Shown here piece after piece: positions 16,376-26,206 of a stretch of 64,000 bases of DNA. The notes under the pieces were generated by a model. The model was given only the letters and a program-made list of their open reading frames with translations, was not told where the DNA came from and did no database searches. The stretch lies in NCBI RefSeq assembly GCF_900187325.1, contig NZ_FZMZ01000005.1, positions 496,001-560,000 of the forward strand, written 5' to 3'. The stretch comes from Virgibacillus ndiopensis (GTDB lineage Bacteria > Bacillota > Bacilli > Bacillales > Amphibacillaceae). The position numbers and the translations under genes were made by a program. Within the stretch, counting starts at the first letter, position 1. Every line of letters starts with the position of its first letter.

Positions 16376-17905
16376 TTATTCTATATCAACTTTATTTAAT
16401 GGTCTTTTAGCTGGACCTTCAATTACTTCTCCAGTATACGAATATCGTGATCCATGGCAAGGACAATCCCATGTTCTGTCACCAGAATTCCAGTGTACTT
16501 CACAGCCTAAATGCTGACATGTGGTGTCTAATGCATGCAGATTGTTGTCCTTATCTTTATAAACTCCAGTGCGTTTTCCGTTAATTCGGGTTACGGTTGC
16601 ATCATCTGGAGTGAGCTTATCGATATTATTTTCTGTATATTCAAGCTTTCCTTTAATTAAATGTTTCGCTACATCTGCGTTTGTAGTAGTGAATTTTTTA
16701 ATTGCTGGATCAGCTTGAAACCTTGCTGGTGAATATAGATCTTGATAAGGTGTATCATTATCCAAAATCATATCAGTAATATGCTTTGCGGCGATCGTTC
16801 CGTTTGTCATCCCCCATTTGCGAAAGCCTGTTGCAACAAAAACAGATTGCTGTGCTTTCGTAACTGGTCCTATATATGGAACTTTGTCCAATGTAGTTAA
16901 GTCTTGAGCAGACCATCGATAAGCAAACTCGTTAATCCCAAAATGTTGATCAGCATATTTTTGAAGTGCCTCATAATGTTTCATTGTTGATTTTCCTTGA
17001 CCAGTTTTATGATTTTCACCAACAATTAGCCACAGATCCTCTCCTTTAATCCTTGCTCCTCTAACTGACCTTGTTGGTTTTTCTGCATTTATGTACATAC
17101 CACCAGGAAATTTTTTGTCTGATTTAACAGCTATTATATAGGAGCGTTCAGGGTACATTCGTGTTGGGTAAAATCCTTGACCATCATAGAACGGATAGTG
17201 TGATGCTTGAATTACGTAACGACACGTAACACGTTTTCCATCTCTAGTGATAATACTTGGATGTTTATTATACTCGACATCTACCGCAGTTGTTTGTTCA
17301 TAAAACTGTACACCGTTTTCCACACACTGCTCAACCAATACTTTTAAATATTTTAATGGATGAAACTGTGCCTGATTTTTCATGATTAATGCCGACTTTG
17401 TTGAAACATCTAAAGGAATGTCATCAACTAATTCACTATCAATTTTTAGTTTTTCATAAGCCTTTTTCTCCGTTTCCAATTGGGATATGTAGGCTTTAGC
17501 ATCAGTAAAAATATATGCATCTTCTTTTTTGTATTCACAATCAATATCATGCTTTTCTACTAAGTGCTCGATTAATTGTTTCGCTTCCTTACATGCATCA
17601 TAATACAAAGATGTTTTTTCGATTCCAAAATGCTGCATTAATTCATCGTAAATTAGACCATGCTGTGCAGTTATTTTGGCTGTCGTATGTCCAGTCGTAC
17701 CATTTAAAATAACCCCCGCATCAAGCACAGCGACTTTAACATTTTCCTTGGCTAATAAATAAGCAGCTGTAATTCCGGTAATTCCACCACCAACGATACC
17801 TACATCTACACTTATTGAATCTTCCAGTTTTGGAAATGAAGGTAATGATACGTAATCCCTCCAAAAGGGCTCTGGAAATTGTGGCATCCTACTATTTTCT
17901 GACAT
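16376..17905 (-). CDS. yhfW: FAD-dependent oxidoreductase with C-terminal Rieske domain (YhfW-like)
   Basis: A 509-aa cytoplasmic oxidoreductase. The N-terminal DAO-type FAD fold shows VGIVGGGITGITAAYLLAKE at about 37-56. The C-terminal Rieske domain (about 430-509) has the [2Fe-2S] ligands in TCQHLGCEVHW and CPCHGSRYS. It matches B. subtilis YhfW in domain order and length; the substrate is unknown. AAAGGAGC lies 10 bases before ATG 17905. It is transcribed alone, next to citR but convergent with it. Confidence 0.9.
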   Translation of the reverse strand: MSENSRMPQFPEPFWRDYVSLPSFPKLEDSISVDVGIVGGGITGITAAYLLAKENVKVAVLDAGVILNGTTGHTTAKITAQHGLIYDELMQHFGIEKTSLYYDACKEAKQLIEHLVEKHDIDCEYKKEDAYIFTDAKAYISQLETEKKAYEKLKIDSELVDDIPLDVSTKSALIMKNQAQFHPLKYLKVLVEQCVENGVQFYEQTTAVDVEYNKHPSIITRDGKRVTCRYVIQASHYPFYDGQGFYPTRMYPERSYIIAVKSDKKFPGGMYINAEKPTRSVRGARIKGEDLWLIVGENHKTGQGKSTMKHYEALQKYADQHFGINEFAYRWSAQDLTTLDKVPYIGPVTKAQQSVFVATGFRKWGMTNGTIAAKHITDMILDNDTPYQDLYSPARFQADPAIKKFTTTNADVAKHLIKGKLEYTENNIDKLTPDDATVTRINGKRTGVYKDKDNNLHALDTTCQHLGCEVHWNSGDRTWDCPCHGSRYSYTGEVIEGPAKRPLNKVDIE

Positions 17906-17990
17906 CTATATCCGCTCCTTTAATTGTTGCAGTACTCACTAACTGTTATTTTTTACCGTGTCATTGTTAATTATACTCATAAATTAAAAT

Positions 17991-18032
17991 AAAAGGCGAT
18001 TCTAAATTTGCTTCAGAATCGCCTTTTGTTTT
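17991..18032 (-). terminator. Terminator of the hemerythrin gene
   Basis: AAAAGGCGATTCT / AGAATCGCCTTTT, a perfect 13-bp stem with an 11-base loop and a T tract in the minus direction. Confidence 0.88.
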
Positions 18033-18450
18033 ATTCTTTTAATAACTTACTTTCTTCGGATCTACTATGGATCTCATTAACAACTAATAATGAATGAAAT
18101 TGAGTAATCATTTCTCTGGTAACTTGTCCACCAGCTAACTTTTCATTAATTTTATTCAAAATAATTCGCAGTAAATCATGGTCACGTGTCAACATATGTA
18201 TTTCTTTTTCTAACTCGGGATTTTCTTCAAGTATTTCTTTATACAATCCATCTTCCTCTGCATCTGCATGTGCAATTACCCGTTTTTCCCAATGTTCAGC
18301 TAATGCCTTTGCAGCCTTCAAGCAATCATTCATTCGTTCATCATGTAATAACTCTTCTGTCACTATAGTTAAGTCACGAGCTTCCACAAATGCCCCATCA
18401 TGAATGGAACGATGGGAAGCTAGTTTTCGTAATGCTGGTCCTGTAGCCAT
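18031..18450 (-). CDS. Hemerythrin-like HHE domain protein
   Basis: A 139-aa four-helix protein expected to hold a di-iron centre that binds O2 or NO. His and Glu residues lie in HRSIHDGAFVEARDL, AEHWEKRVIAHADAEEDGLY, RDHDLLRII and NEIHSRSEESKLL, spaced as in the HHE family. ATG 18450 follows GGGGGAT with a good gap; an in-frame TTG at 18465 overlaps that site. It is transcribed in the same direction as narGHJI, just beyond a hairpin after narI, so it may be partly co-transcribed. A role in O2 or NO handling around nitrate respiration is inferred from position. Confidence 0.85.
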   Translation of the reverse strand: MATGPALRKLASHRSIHDGAFVEARDLTIVTEELLHDERMNDCLKAAKALAEHWEKRVIAHADAEEDGLYKEILEENPELEKEIHMLTRDHDLLRIILNKINEKLAGGQVTREMITQFHSLLVVNEIHSRSEESKLLKE

Positions 18451-18498
18451 ATTTTTATCCCCCAATTAAACTAATATTCTCACGTATAGTATTATATC

Positions 18499-18545
18499 AC
18501 AAACGGAAACGTCCCAGCACCGACAGCAGTTGATACAGGGACGTT
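18499..18545 (-). terminator. Hairpin after narI
   Basis: AACGTCCC / GGGACGTT arms with a 22-base loop, then a weak T-rich stretch. It may end or attenuate the nar transcript before the hemerythrin gene. Confidence 0.55.
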
Positions 18546-18548
18546 GTA

Positions 18549-19277
18549 TTAAATATCTTTTCTCTCGGCAACTTTAACTTTTTGATATGGCTTTACATTT
18601 CGATAAACGACATAATTTCTCGTTAAATACTTAATTGGTAAACTAAATACATGAACGAGTCTTGTGAATGGCCAGATAGCGAATAGTAAAAATGCTAATA
18701 ATACATGTAATTTAAAGCCGATAGGTGCTTCAGCCATTGTTGCGATCATGGCCTGAGAAGGCTGTAAAATAATGATTTGCCTTAACCAAGGCCCAATTGT
18801 TACCCGGTAGTCAAATGTTCCCCCGGAAGCTGTATACCCTGCAGTGTTTGTAAAACCAACCAGAACAACAATCCCAAGCATGATTAGCGCAACATAGTCA
18901 CTTTTAGAGCTGTTTTTGACCACTCGTTTTATAGATACACGCCTTAGAAATAGGAAAAATCCACCTATTACAACAGCAAGACCAGCTAATCCACCAAACC
19001 AAAATGCTCCGAAATGATACATGTGATCAGATATGCCAAATAATGTATACCACTGCTTAGGAATTAATAATCCTGCTACGTGACCAAAAAATACAAATAT
19101 TATCCCCCAATGAAACACTGTACTACCAAATCGTAACCGTTTTTGTTCTAAAAACTGACTAGATTTTGCCGTCCAGCCAAATTGATCTGTATTATACCGA
19201 TATATATGACCTAATATAAAAATCGTTATAGCTATATAAGGGAATACAACCCAAAGAAAAATATCAAGGTTCGACAT
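18549..19277 (-). CDS. narI: Respiratory nitrate reductase gamma subunit NarI
   Basis: A 242-aa membrane cytochrome b that oxidises menaquinol and passes electrons to NarH. Five hydrophobic segments are visible. The haem-ligand histidines lie in STVFHWGIIFVFFGHVAG (helix II) and FKLHVLLAFLLF / RLVHVF (helix V). ATG 19277 (MSNLDIF) is 8 bases after AAAGGG; ATG 19283 is only 2 bases from it and is less likely. It is the last structural gene of narGHJI, 12-18 bases after narJ. Confidence 0.95.
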   Translation of the reverse strand: MSNLDIFLWVVFPYIAITIFILGHIYRYNTDQFGWTAKSSQFLEQKRLRFGSTVFHWGIIFVFFGHVAGLLIPKQWYTLFGISDHMYHFGAFWFGGLAGLAVVIGGFFLFLRRVSIKRVVKNSSKSDYVALIMLGIVVLVGFTNTAGYTASGGTFDYRVTIGPWLRQIIILQPSQAMIATMAEAPIGFKLHVLLAFLLFAIWPFTRLVHVFSLPIKYLTRNYVVYRNVKPYQKVKVAERKDI

Positions 19278-19294
19278 AAGCATAACCCTTTCAA

Positions 19295-19828
19295 TTAAGA
19301 TATTTTTGTATCCTTTAGAGTTTCAACTGATATATCAATTGCTGCTTTAAGTAGAAAATGATAATCACTATCATTTTCTACTAAATCTTTTTCTAATTTT
19401 TTAATTGAATTTAAATGTAGCTTCAATAAACGTTGAATATATTTTTCATCGGCAACAGCAAGAAATTCTAATATCATAGGTAAATAATCGGGTAATTCAT
19501 CTGTTTCCGCTACCAATTCAGAATCAGCAAATAGTTGTCTTAATTTAACTAAAGCCGCTCCTCGTTCACGTGAATCCTTGAAGACATTGTACGTAAGGTT
19601 AAGTGTTGCAATACCATGAAAATCAAATGTTTTTACATACTTCTCGCATAGTTGATCAAATGGAGTTGTTTCCAAATAGGAAATAAATGCTTTTAAATAA
19701 GTATTTACTGTTGGATTTTCAATCGTATCAACCTCTTCTTTTATCTCGGGTAAGATAGAAAACCATTCTTTATCCGGATAGTGTAAAAAATTTGCTGTAA
19801 TTTTATACACTTTTTGGTGAGTCTTCAT
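19295..19828 (-). CDS. narJ: Nitrate reductase assembly chaperone NarJ
   Basis: A 177-aa all-helical cytoplasmic chaperone of the TorD/NarJ family, needed to insert the molybdenum cofactor into NarG before membrane docking. It shows the family pattern FLHYPDKEW near the start and YLPMILEFLAV in the middle. It overlaps the end of narH by 26 bases and has GGAGGG 6 bases before its ATG, which points to coupled translation. Confidence 0.93.
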   Translation of the reverse strand: MKTHQKVYKITANFLHYPDKEWFSILPEIKEEVDTIENPTVNTYLKAFISYLETTPFDQLCEKYVKTFDFHGIATLNLTYNVFKDSRERGAALVKLRQLFADSELVAETDELPDYLPMILEFLAVADEKYIQRLLKLHLNSIKKLEKDLVENDSDYHFLLKAAIDISVETLKDTKIS

Positions 19829-21353
19829 CTAATTCCCTCCAAAATCCACTTTCATAGTATTCTAATGGATTTGCCTCTCCTTGGCTGCCACCCATACAGC
19901 TCTTACAAGCTTCCATAAATTCAAAACCTGCTGAACCTTGTCTGGCATACATATCACCTGCATCCTCACGATGGGACTTAGGAATTACATAACGATCCTC
20001 ATATTTAGCTATAGCGGAAAGCTGGTACATCTCTTCGGCAACTTCTTCTGTCATTCCTGCTTCTTCTAATATGGACTTATCAAAGTCTTTGTTTAACTCC
20101 TTATAACGCATATAGGTGCGCATTGCCACCAATTTTTTTAAAACACCCTTAATAACTTCTGTGTCGCCAGCAGTAAATAAACTTGCCAGATAGTCAATGG
20201 GTATTCGGAATTGATTAATCGTTGGAAAAATAACTTCTGGACTTAGTGAATTTACCTGGCCACCTAGAGCATTCATAAAAGGACTCAATGGTGGAATATA
20301 CCAAACCATAGGCATCGTTCTATATTCAGGATGTAAAGGTAACGCAATTTTTTGTTCAACAGCAAACTTATAAACCGGTGATCGTTGTGCCGCTTCAATC
20401 CAATCTTCAGGGATACCTTGCTTTAATGCTTCTTTTTGAATTACTGGATCAGATGGATCTAAAAATGTTCCAAGCTGCGCTTCATATAAATCTTTATCGT
20501 CTTCAACAGATGCCGCATCTAATACTTTATCCGCATCGTATAAAACAATTCCTATATACCGCAAACGCCCAACACACGTTTCTGAACAAATGGTTGGCTG
20601 GCCATTTTCAATACGTGGAAAACAAAATGTGCATTTTTCTGCTTTATGTGTTTTCCAGTTGAAGTAAACTTTTTTATAAGGGCAACCAGTCATGCAATAA
20701 CGCCAGCTACGGCAAGTATCCTGATCGACCAGTACAATTCCATCTTCCTCCCGCTTATACATTGCCCCAGACGGACATGACGATACACAAGAAGGATTTT
20801 GGCAATGCTCACATATTCGTGGCAAATACATCATAAACGTTTCTTCAAATTCAAATTTTATCTGTTCGTCCAAACCTTTCATATTTGGATCATTTTTGCC
20901 TGTATCATAAACCCCCGCTAAATCATCCTCCCAGTTTGGCCCCCACGTAATATCCATGTATTCACCAGTTAGCTGCGATTTTGGTCTTGCAACAGGTTGA
21001 TGATCTTTCTCAGGACTATTTACTAAATTTTCATAGTCATATGTCCAGGGTTCATAATATTCATCAATTTGCACAAGGTTTTTGTTATAGAAAATATTTA
21101 GAAGCTTACTCACCTTACCGCCAGCTCTTAATTCCAATTTTCCATTCTTTACATGCCAACCACCCTTTCGCTCCTCGTTATCCTCCCATTCCCGTGGATA
21201 ACCAACGCCAGGTTTTGTCTCTACATTATTCCAATACATATACTCGGTTCCAGGTCGGTTTGTCCATGTGTTGCTGCACGTCACACTACACGTATGACAG
21301 CCAATACATTTATCAAGATTCATTACCATGCCAAATTGCGCTCTAATCTTCAA
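19803..21353 (-). CDS. narH: Respiratory nitrate reductase beta subunit NarH
   Basis: A 516-aa Fe-S subunit carrying electrons from NarI to NarG. Four cysteine groups are present: CIGCHTCSVTC, CEHCQNPSCVSSCP, CRSWRYCMTGCP (Trp replacing one Cys, as in the 3Fe-4S site) and CTFCFPR with CSETCVG. I chose TTG 21353, giving MKIRAQFGMVMNLDKC as in B. subtilis NarH, because AGGTGG lies 6 bases upstream. An ATG at 21368 has no such site. It overlaps the end of narG by 11 bases. Confidence 0.95.
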   Translation of the reverse strand: MKIRAQFGMVMNLDKCIGCHTCSVTCSNTWTNRPGTEYMYWNNVETKPGVGYPREWEDNEERKGGWHVKNGKLELRAGGKVSKLLNIFYNKNLVQIDEYYEPWTYDYENLVNSPEKDHQPVARPKSQLTGEYMDITWGPNWEDDLAGVYDTGKNDPNMKGLDEQIKFEFEETFMMYLPRICEHCQNPSCVSSCPSGAMYKREEDGIVLVDQDTCRSWRYCMTGCPYKKVYFNWKTHKAEKCTFCFPRIENGQPTICSETCVGRLRYIGIVLYDADKVLDAASVEDDKDLYEAQLGTFLDPSDPVIQKEALKQGIPEDWIEAAQRSPVYKFAVEQKIALPLHPEYRTMPMVWYIPPLSPFMNALGGQVNSLSPEVIFPTINQFRIPIDYLASLFTAGDTEVIKGVLKKLVAMRTYMRYKELNKDFDKSILEEAGMTEEVAEEMYQLSAIAKYEDRYVIPKSHREDAGDMYARQGSAGFEFMEACKSCMGGSQGEANPLEYYESGFWRELDEDSPKSV

Positions 21354-24300
21354 GCCAATCCACCTCATCCCTTTCTATTTTTCGGATAATTACTTGTTCA
21401 TCACGTTGATTACCAGTTGGACCATAATAGTTAAAACCGTAACTCAGTTGAGCATACCCACCAATCATTTGAGTTGGTTTTATATGAATTCGAGTAGGAC
21501 TGTTGAATGTACCACCACGGGTTTTGGTGATTTTAGATCCAGGAACATTTATCAAACGATCTTGTACGTGATACATATAAACAATCCCACTTGGTATCCT
21601 GTGACTAACAACCGCTCGTGCTACTACAACGCCATTTCGGTTATACATTTCAATCCAGTCGTTGTCCTTTATATGAACCGATGCAGCATCCTCGTTGTTC
21701 AGCCATACATGTGGCCCACCTCTAAATAGTGTCAACATTGGTAATGTATCCCCATAAGTTGAGTGATAGGACCATTTAAAATGCGGTGTTAAGTAACGTA
21801 ACGTTATCTCATTTTGAACGGATTCAGGCTTTCTGTCATTAGCATAAAAAGTCATTTGTTGTAACGGTGGCTTAAATGTCGGTAATCCTTCTCCAAATTC
21901 AAGCATTACATCATGATCAAGATAGAAGCTTTGTCGGCCAGTAAGTGTTCTAAATGGTATCATGCGTTCTATATTTGTTGTAAAGTTTTTGTACCTTCTG
22001 TTTCCAGTTTCAGAACCGCTAAATACCGGTGATGACAAAACCTTTCTTGGTTGTGTTGTAATATCATTGAATGAGATATGCTCTTCTGCTCGCTCGAAAA
22101 CCAAATCACTGCAATCTTGCCCTGTTTTATCTTCGAGAGCTTTCCATGCTTTTAAAGCTAATGAGCCGTTGGTTGTACTTGAAAGTGTTAGAATCGTCTC
22201 AGCAACTTTTCGATCTGTTTCGATACTTGGCAGCCCCTTATAGTGTTTCGTATCTTTATTCGTTCCTACTAGTTTTTTAAGCTTGTCATATTCCTCCTTA
22301 GCATGCCAGCCAATGCCTTTTGCCCCAATTTGATCACAAACATTTTCGCCCAATGTAATAAACTTCTCATATACTTGTGGATAGTCACGCTCAATAATTT
22401 GAAGGCGTGGAAAATTGACTCCAGGAACAGGTTCATGTTCCCCATACTTCCAATCTGGTACTTTGCCATATGCTTGAGAAATTTCATCCTTTGAATCATG
22501 TAATAGTGGTGATGCAACAACATCCTTTATTGGTTCAGGAAAATAAGTCTTAGCCATTTCTGAGAATTTTTTTGCCAACGATTTAAATGCATCCCAGTCT
22601 GATCTTGATTGCCACGGTGCTGCAATTGCAGGGTTAAAAGGGTGTACAAAAGGATGCATATCTGTACTTGATAAGTCGTATTTTTCATACCATGTAGCTG
22701 CCGGTAATACGATGTCTGAATATAATCCCGTACCACTCATACGAAAGTCATAATTTATTAATAAATCTAATTTCCCTTCAGGCACTTCTTCAATCCACTG
22801 TATTTCATTTGTGTTTTTTTCTTCCTCTTGTTCGCTTAACGTTCCTTCATGTGTTCCTAATAAATGCTTTAAGAAATATTCGTGACCTTTTGCCGAACTC
22901 CCAATCAAATTTGCACGCCAAACAAAGAGTAATTTTGGGAAATTAACTGGATCACTAGGACTATCTACTGCAAATTTCATATCTCCAGATTTTAATTGTT
23001 CTACAATGGATTGGACAACTTTCTCATTTGATTTATTTCCAGCTAATTTTGTTGAATTTTTATTAAACTGTGGATATGATGGAAGCCATCCTAAACGCGC
23101 TGCCAACGAATTGTAATCTCCCAAATGTTGATAGCGACCTTTTTTGGTTAATGGAGATATGAGTGTATCAACCTTTTGATCTTCATACCGCCATTGCTCG
23201 GTAGCAAAATAGAAAAATGGTGTACCAGCATGTAATCGCGGTGGTCCACCCCAATCCCGTGCCATTGCTACAGTTTGCCAGCCTTCAAGTGGTCTTACCT
23301 TCTCTTGTCCAACATAATGTGCCCAACCACCTCCATTTACCCCCTCACAACCTGTTAATAATACAAGGTTCAAGATTGCTCGGTAGATGATATCAGAGTT
23401 ATACCAATGATTTATACCAGAACCCATAATAATCATGGAACGACCGTTCGAGTCAATCGCATTTTGTGCAAACTCTCTAGCAATTTGAGCACAGTCTTCA
23501 CGTTTAATCCCAGTAAGTTTTTCCTGCCATGCTGGAGTGAATGGTGCATTTTCGTCATCATACGACGCTGTAAAGTTAGCGTCCAAACCACGATTAACCC
23601 CACAGTTAGCCATAAGGAGATCCAAAACAGTCGTCACATATTTTTCTTTACCATCAATGATCGCCTTTTTGACCGGAACTGGTCGCTTGTAAACTTTTTT
23701 CTCAGAAACCATAAATTCTGGAAAACTAACATTAACAACGTCATCTGAATGTTGTTGGAATGTTAGAATTGGATCAATATCACCTAATTTGTTATCAGTG
23801 TCACGTAAATGAAGATTCCATGTTTTATTTTCTTCCCAGCGATGTCCAATTGTTCCATCAGGTGCTGCAAATTTTTCATTGTTTTTGTCATAAACAATTG
23901 TCTTCCATTGTGAATTTTCGATCTCCATATCAAGATCGTCTGCACGTAAAAATTTACCTGATTGATAGGAATCCCCCTCTTTTTCTAACGTAATTAAAAA
24001 AGGTAAATCTGTATATTTTTTAACATAGTTATTGAAATAAGGTATTTGCCTATCAACATAGTATTCCTTCAAAATAACATGTGTCATTGCCATAGCTAAT
24101 GCTCCATCCATCCCCGCTTCTACTGGCAGCCATGTATCGGCAAATTTTACATATTCAGCATAATCAGGAGCAACAGCAACAACTTTTGTTCCTTTATACC
24201 TTGCCTCAACCATAAAGTGTGAATCTGGTGTACGGGTTTGTGGTAAATTAGAGCCCCAAACTAATAGATAACTTGAGTTGTACCAATCTGAACTTTCTGG

Positions 24301-25020
24301 TACGTCTGTTTGTTCACCCCAAATTTGTGGCGATGCTGGTGGTAAATCAGCATACCAATCATAAAAACTTAAAAGAGAGCCTCCAATTAAATTTAGAAAT
24401 CTGGCACCACCTGCGTAACTTACCATGGACATTGCAGGAATTGGTGAAAATCCAAATATTCTATCAGGTCCGACGGTTTGAATGGTATGAATAATAGATG
24501 CGGAGATTAATGTATTAATTTCTTCCCATGTTGTTCTAACAAATCCGCCCTTACCACGTGCTGATTTGTATCGTTTTGATTTAACCGGATCTTCCACAAT
24601 ACTTTTCCATGCTTTAACGGGATCCTTTTGTTCATGCAAAGCATCCGACCAAATTTTCAATAATGTAGATCGAATATATGGATATCTCACTCTATGTGGG
24701 CTATAGGTATACCAAGAAAAACTTGCTCCTCTTGGACAGCCACGTGGTTCATATTCAGGCATATCTGGTCCGGTTGATGGATAATCAGTTTGCTGCGTTT
24801 CCCAAGCAATAATTCCATCCTTAACATGTACCTTCCAACTGCAAGAGCCAGTACAGTTTACACCATGTGTTGTTCGAACCACTTTATCATGTTGCCACCT
24901 GTTACGGTAGTATTGTTCAGATTTCCTGTCTTGTGGAGAACGTTCATACTGATCGTTTAACTTCTCGGATTTTCCAAAATAGGATAGTCTTTTCCAGAAA
25001 GGATTTGAAGATTGTTTCAT
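21343..25020 (-). CDS. narG: Respiratory nitrate reductase alpha subunit NarG
   Basis: The catalytic subunit of membrane-bound nitrate reductase, reducing nitrate to nitrite on the cytoplasmic side. The product is 1225 aa. The N-terminal [4Fe-4S] (FS0) ligands are His 52, Cys 56, Cys 60 and Cys 95 in THGVNCTGSCSWK and RGCPRG. The bis-MGD binding core follows, with YSYAGG-type and WGSNLPQTRTPD motifs, and the C-terminal molybdopterin-dinucleotide domain includes the NRNGVVVARAVVSHRIP region. AGGTGC stands before ATG 25020. It is the first gene of narGHJI, with an FNR-type box about 110 bases upstream. MobA at 36.8 kb supplies the guanylylated cofactor. Confidence 0.97.
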   Translation of the reverse strand: MKQSSNPFWKRLSYFGKSEKLNDQYERSPQDRKSEQYYRNRWQHDKVVRTTHGVNCTGSCSWKVHVKDGIIAWETQQTDYPSTGPDMPEYEPRGCPRGASFSWYTYSPHRVRYPYIRSTLLKIWSDALHEQKDPVKAWKSIVEDPVKSKRYKSARGKGGFVRTTWEEINTLISASIIHTIQTVGPDRIFGFSPIPAMSMVSYAGGARFLNLIGGSLLSFYDWYADLPPASPQIWGEQTDVPESSDWYNSSYLLVWGSNLPQTRTPDSHFMVEARYKGTKVVAVAPDYAEYVKFADTWLPVEAGMDGALAMAMTHVILKEYYVDRQIPYFNNYVKKYTDLPFLITLEKEGDSYQSGKFLRADDLDMEIENSQWKTIVYDKNNEKFAAPDGTIGHRWEENKTWNLHLRDTDNKLGDIDPILTFQQHSDDVVNVSFPEFMVSEKKVYKRPVPVKKAIIDGKEKYVTTVLDLLMANCGVNRGLDANFTASYDDENAPFTPAWQEKLTGIKREDCAQIAREFAQNAIDSNGRSMIIMGSGINHWYNSDIIYRAILNLVLLTGCEGVNGGGWAHYVGQEKVRPLEGWQTVAMARDWGGPPRLHAGTPFFYFATEQWRYEDQKVDTLISPLTKKGRYQHLGDYNSLAARLGWLPSYPQFNKNSTKLAGNKSNEKVVQSIVEQLKSGDMKFAVDSPSDPVNFPKLLFVWRANLIGSSAKGHEYFLKHLLGTHEGTLSEQEEEKNTNEIQWIEEVPEGKLDLLINYDFRMSGTGLYSDIVLPAATWYEKYDLSSTDMHPFVHPFNPAIAAPWQSRSDWDAFKSLAKKFSEMAKTYFPEPIKDVVASPLLHDSKDEISQAYGKVPDWKYGEHEPVPGVNFPRLQIIERDYPQVYEKFITLGENVCDQIGAKGIGWHAKEEYDKLKKLVGTNKDTKHYKGLPSIETDRKVAETILTLSSTTNGSLALKAWKALEDKTGQDCSDLVFERAEEHISFNDITTQPRKVLSSPVFSGSETGNRRYKNFTTNIERMIPFRTLTGRQSFYLDHDVMLEFGEGLPTFKPPLQQMTFYANDRKPESVQNEITLRYLTPHFKWSYHSTYGDTLPMLTLFRGGPHVWLNNEDAASVHIKDNDWIEMYNRNGVVVARAVVSHRIPSGIVYMYHVQDRLINVPGSKITKTRGGTFNSPTRIHIKPTQMIGGYAQLSYGFNYYGPTGNQRDEQVIIRKIERDEVDWLED

Positions 25021-25128
25021 GTTAGCACCTCCAATAAATGACAGATTCTTAGGAATTTTTTATAAAAATCACATATTTTTTAAAGCATAACATGGAAAAT
25101 ATTGTGTAACAACAAGTATGGAATTAAG

Positions 25129-25144
25129 CGTGATAATTGTCACA
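25129..25144 (-). promoter_or_regulatory. FNR/CRP-type box upstream of narG
   Basis: CGTGA-TAATTG-TCACA is one mismatch from TGTGA-N6-TCACA. It is centred about 116 bases before narG. TACACA at 25108-25103 (minus strand) is a fair -10 at the spacing of an activator site near -41.5. Confidence 0.7.
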
Positions 25145-25165
25145 TAAATGGATAAATATTAGGTC

Positions 25166-26140
25166 TTATTTCTTCATTACCTCAAAATGGCTTGGAATTT
25201 CAGTAGAACTTGAAGCTTTTGAAACTGCATTATAAATAGCTTGTTCGACAACTTGAGTTGCTAACATACTTAAACTATTTAAATCAACTTCAATTTGATT
25301 ACTTGTTAATGCAAAGATAGTGTCACCATCTACAAATGTATGGGATGGATGGATTGCTCGTGCATACCCATCATGAGCAATTGATGCGATTTTATTTGCC
25401 TGTGATTTCGTTAGTTTAGCATTTGTTACGATTGCACCAATTGTCGTATTTCCTGAAAAGCGATTGGTTGATTGTTCATTCAGTTGCTCTTGTATTTTCA
25501 GTTCACTATTCAAAAAACTCTTTGTTGTTCGATCATAAACTCCAGCAATCACTTGGTTTGTTTTAAAGTTAACAATATCACCAAATGCATTAACTGCTAC
25601 AACTGCCCCAATCTGTATATCACCAATTTGTATTGCATGAACCCCGACGCCACCTCGCATGGCATAATCATATCCTAAACACTTACCTACAGTTGCCCCA
25701 GTTCCAGCACCAACACTTCCTTCTTTAAATGAATTGTTGTTAAAAGCATTTTGACATGCCGTATATCCCATCGCTTTATCAGGTCTAATGAATGGATCAC
25801 CAGGATATAAATCAAATAATATAGCACCTGAAACAATTGGCACCTTGGTAACCTGTACATCAAAGCCTATCCCATACTCTTCCAAGAACTTTATTACCCC
25901 TCCTCCAACATCGAGGCCGTACGCACTTCCACCTGATAAAAATATGCCATGCACTTCCTCTACCATGTTTATAGGGTTTAATACATCCGTCTCCCTAGTA
26001 CCAGGTGAACCACCTCTCACATCTACACCTGCAACAGCCCCGTCTTTACATAAAATTACGGTACATCCAGTGAAAGCCTTTACATCATGAGCATGCCCAA
26101 ACGAAAAGCCTTTTATTTCTGTTATATTAATTTTCTTCAT
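25166..26140 (-). CDS. P1-family (S58, DmpA-like) aminopeptidase
   Basis: A 324-aa N-terminal-nucleophile type peptidase. Self-cleavage would occur before the nucleophile in SGNTTIGAIVTNAKL (about residue 232). Other family marks are GGSPGTRETD, FLSGGSAYGLD and GSVGAGTGATVGK. Substrates of this family are small or D-amino-acid peptides; the substrate here is unknown. It follows the ferredoxin gene but is separated from it by a terminator. Confidence 0.88.
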   Translation of the reverse strand: MKKINITEIKGFSFGHAHDVKAFTGCTVILCKDGAVAGVDVRGGSPGTRETDVLNPINMVEEVHGIFLSGGSAYGLDVGGGVIKFLEEYGIGFDVQVTKVPIVSGAILFDLYPGDPFIRPDKAMGYTACQNAFNNNSFKEGSVGAGTGATVGKCLGYDYAMRGGVGVHAIQIGDIQIGAVVAVNAFGDIVNFKTNQVIAGVYDRTTKSFLNSELKIQEQLNEQSTNRFSGNTTIGAIVTNAKLTKSQANKIASIAHDGYARAIHPSHTFVDGDTIFALTSNQIEVDLNSLSMLATQVVEQAIYNAVSKASSSTEIPSHFEVMKK

Positions 26141-26164
26141 AAATTCTCATCCCTTTCCCATTAA

Positions 26165-26203
26165 ATAAAAAAGCCGCTACCTTTTTAGTAAGTAGCGACT
26201 TGA
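26165..26203 (-). terminator. Terminator of the ferredoxin gene
   Basis: A hairpin pairs GTCGCTAC with GTAGCGGC across a short loop on the minus strand, followed by six T. Confidence 0.85.
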
Positions 26204-26206
26204 TGA

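Noticed and set aside
21328-21729. 133-codon plus-strand frame over the narG-narH junction
   Set aside because: Antisense shadow with low-complexity residue use and no start signal.
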